Source: Smittia aterrima | Lineage: Eukaryota > Arthropoda > Insecta > Diptera > Chironomidae | Direction of reading: 5' to 3' | Assembly: GCA_033063855.1 (NCBI GenBank) | Contig: CP093831.1 | Span: 16,988,001-17,052,000 of the forward strand | DNA length: 64,000 bases | Shown here: positions 61,753 to 64,000 of the stretch, piece after piece | Position numbering within the stretch: the first letter of the stretch is position 1 | Layout of the letters: each line of letters opens with the position of its first letter | Program-made: the position numbers and the translations under genes | The notes under the pieces: model-generated | Seen by the model: only the letters and a program-made list of their open reading frames with translations | Database searches by the model: none | What the model was told of the DNA's origin: nothing

Positions 61753-64000
61753 TCTTTAAAATATTTTATGCTTCAAGTCATTCACAAGAGTTATGGAAAC
61801 TGAATGAACTTATTTTCAGGAATTTCAGTTGTCGAGTTTGCCTTTAATTAGATTAAAAGTATTAAGTTCTCGTGGAAATTTATTTCAAATGACTGCACGT
61901 GAGAACTAGAAATGCAAAACCGTTTTATACTATAACCGAATTACGTCACCAAACACGAGACGACTCTACATTGTATTCTATCGATTTTTTAACTCATTAA
62001 ATCAAAAGAGAAGCCTTAGCAGAAAGTCCAGGCTGAAACTATAATCCAAATGGTCCGCTGGGATTAGAACAAACCAGCAATTTATTAAAGCAGATTTCAT
62101 TTGTAAGTAAAATGAATGTTTGCACATGTGATAAGAGTCGTTAGATACTTTCTCGGACAAAGGGCTCAATTCTTCATTTTATTTTAAATACATACGGACT
62201 CTTGAGCCTTTTTAGAGAAAATTGTGGTAGTTTCATTGAAAACACTTTTGATACATCACTAAAATAAAGAACATTTTTCTTTTATATTTTAGCGATTTAT
62301 GTTATTATTCTGCATCTTTAAGTTTGTTACTTGAAGTTATTTAGATAAAACTCAAAAGCTCAAGGATTGCTGGATGAAACTTTGAAGTTGTTCAACGACA
62401 TTAAAGTTATCGCGGAATGTAAATGGATATCGCGCGGTTGAATGGAAGATATATCGTCAATATATTTTTCTCTGCTGTTTTGTTAGTCTACTCATTCATA
62501 TATTTGACAACAATAGGCTCTCGAAAACGCAATCTCTTTATTATCTGTGCAAATCTCACATCAGAGGAAATTGAAAGAAACATCGCAGATGACAATATCC
62601 AAATGATAAAAATTTCAAACTCGTAAATATCTGATTGAAGAGAATAACTGTCGTTGAAGGCAAGAACACTTTTCACTGCATATTCGGAGAATGCAGTATG
62701 AGGTATGGATGTATACCTTCTTTGAGGTATGGACGAGTAATTCCCTCTAGATCCAAGAAACTCCATTCGACAACTTTTCGAGGTTTGATGTTTTTAAAGT
62801 CCCCTTCAAAAGAAATCTATTTCGGAAATCTCGAATCGAAAAAGTTTTCATTCTATTTTGGTCACAAAGAATTTGTAACAGTTTTCTATGATAATTGACG
62901 TTTTTATTAGGAAAATCGAAATCACTTTTAAACATTAAAGATTCATGAAAATCAATCGCAACCATCAATCTTCAGGGATTTCCCATCAAGCTTCGAATTA
63001 TTTTTAGGAAAATCATGTGAAAATGTTTTATTTGTAGCTCGCGCGTCTTGGTTTATTTTTATATTCAAATGAATTCAAATTACAGTGTCGAATTTCTAGG
63101 AAGGCAAAAATATATTAGCTTTATGTCTTTGGCTTAGTTCGTTGTTGGCAGAGGAAGAAATTAAACTTTTTTGCTCGACGGAACATGAGCTGTGCTATCA
63201 TCGTAAAGTAATTTCCTCAATCTTCATCAAAAGCCATTTTCCCTTCTTTCCCAAAGGAATCGTCAATTATTAACGTTACACATTTGACTGGGATTCTCAC
63301 CTGTTCGCTTTATTAGGTTACGTTAATTGCTAATGTCGGTAATGTTTTCCCAACAAAACAGCAGAAGAGAAAGTAAAAGAAACAAGAAAAGTCTCTCGCA
63401 AGCAAAAAATTAAAGCTTTCAGATCTCTCTTGATGATTCTTCTTCTTTTATTCTTAGTTTAATGATGGAACATTTACTGACTAGCATTTTAAGGCAAAAG
63501 AGATTAACGAAACGAAGTTAATAATGCAAACAACTTTCATTAAACCTTTCTCACAATTTATGATACGGACAAACTTTAATAAACTTTCGACCTGAGTTGT
63601 GTGGAAGAAAAACTCTTCAAAAATGCAATGAAAAAAGTTTTAAACTGACTCAGCTTTTCTACTTTAATTTTGTTAGTTTTAGACTCGAGAGAAGCTGAAA
63701 GCTTTTGGTTGTAAGAAGAACTGAACAAACCAATGCGATGAGAAAGCAAAAAGCTGGTATTTCAGGAGCTTGTTGATTCAAAACAAGAGAGAGAGTGATT
63801 TTCCATTTTTAAAAGAATTTCAGGACTCGGAACCTTAACAAATTATCACAATTAAGTTCTCGTTTCCGGTATCGACACGCCCCAAACGCCCGAAACTCGA
63901 GTGTTTCCTTTCAAAAATCTTGAAGACTTTTAAAAGTTTTCATCGTTTATAACTTTACATCCGATCCACGCGTAAATATTTGTCCAAACTTTCAACTCAT
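61753..64000. other. TRIM45 upstream and intergenic sequence
   Basis: The TRIM45 promoter and 5' UTR should lie just to the right of 61752. Two adjoining short frames at 62423-62626 and 62635-62898 are open but lack family motifs and splice partners. Nothing else is recognised to the window end. Confidence 0.45.

Noticed and set aside
62423..62898. Two adjoining short ORFs, the first with a hydrophobic segment
   Set aside because: A membrane-like stretch (FFSAVLLVYSFIYL) suggested a receptor fragment, but there is no conserved motif, the frames do not splice together, and no partner exons were found.

Overview
The window reads as nuclear DNA of an insect, most likely a fly of the midge or mosquito grade. 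The gene set (contactin with an N-terminal C-type lectin domain, a sidestep-family Ig protein, a divergent integrin beta, an insect BTB/zinc-finger protein) is arthropod. Introns are short (mostly 50-62 nt, GT-AG), and the DNA is AT-rich with long AT-rich spacers. Species assignment is inference; the gene identities rest on domains and splice-consistent exon models built by eye. There is no sign of bacterial, viral or transposon coding sequence.

Layout. 1-6.9 kb is non-coding apart from a short ORF with an F-box-like start (6031-6393). 6.9-8.3 kb (+) is a BTB/POZ protein with two C2H2 fingers. 9.4-18.7 kb (-) is an ACAP-type Arf GAP (BAR, PH, ArfGAP, ankyrin), and the whole contactin gene (+, 12.5-17.1 kb) sits inside its second intron. 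19.0-21.9 kb (-) is DNA polymerase eta with two UBZ fingers, divergent from a small three-exon MCRIP-like gene (+, 22.1-22.7 kb). 23.2-26.2 kb (+) is Integrator subunit 7, convergent with two tandem paralogous coiled-coil genes (-, 26.3-27.6 kb).

27.6-39.7 kb is a gene desert. 39.7-45.3 kb (+) is a 14-exon sidestep-family receptor with two GC-AG introns. 50.4-53.6 kb (+) is an eight-exon integrin beta that looks like beta-nu rather than beta-PS. 59.1-61.8 kb (-) is a seven-exon TRIM45 orthologue (RING, B-boxes, coiled coil, filamin repeat). The remainder is AT-rich spacer.

Functionally there are three surface adhesion or guidance proteins (contactin, sidestep-like, integrin beta), a membrane-traffic regulator (ACAP), and nuclear genes (pol eta, IntS7, BTB-ZF, MCRIP-like). 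I found no operon-like system. The strongest unusual observations are the nested contactin, the paired GC-AG introns, the duplicated UBZ/PIP-like tail of pol eta, the unrecognised coiled-coil gene pair and the altered integrin tail motifs.
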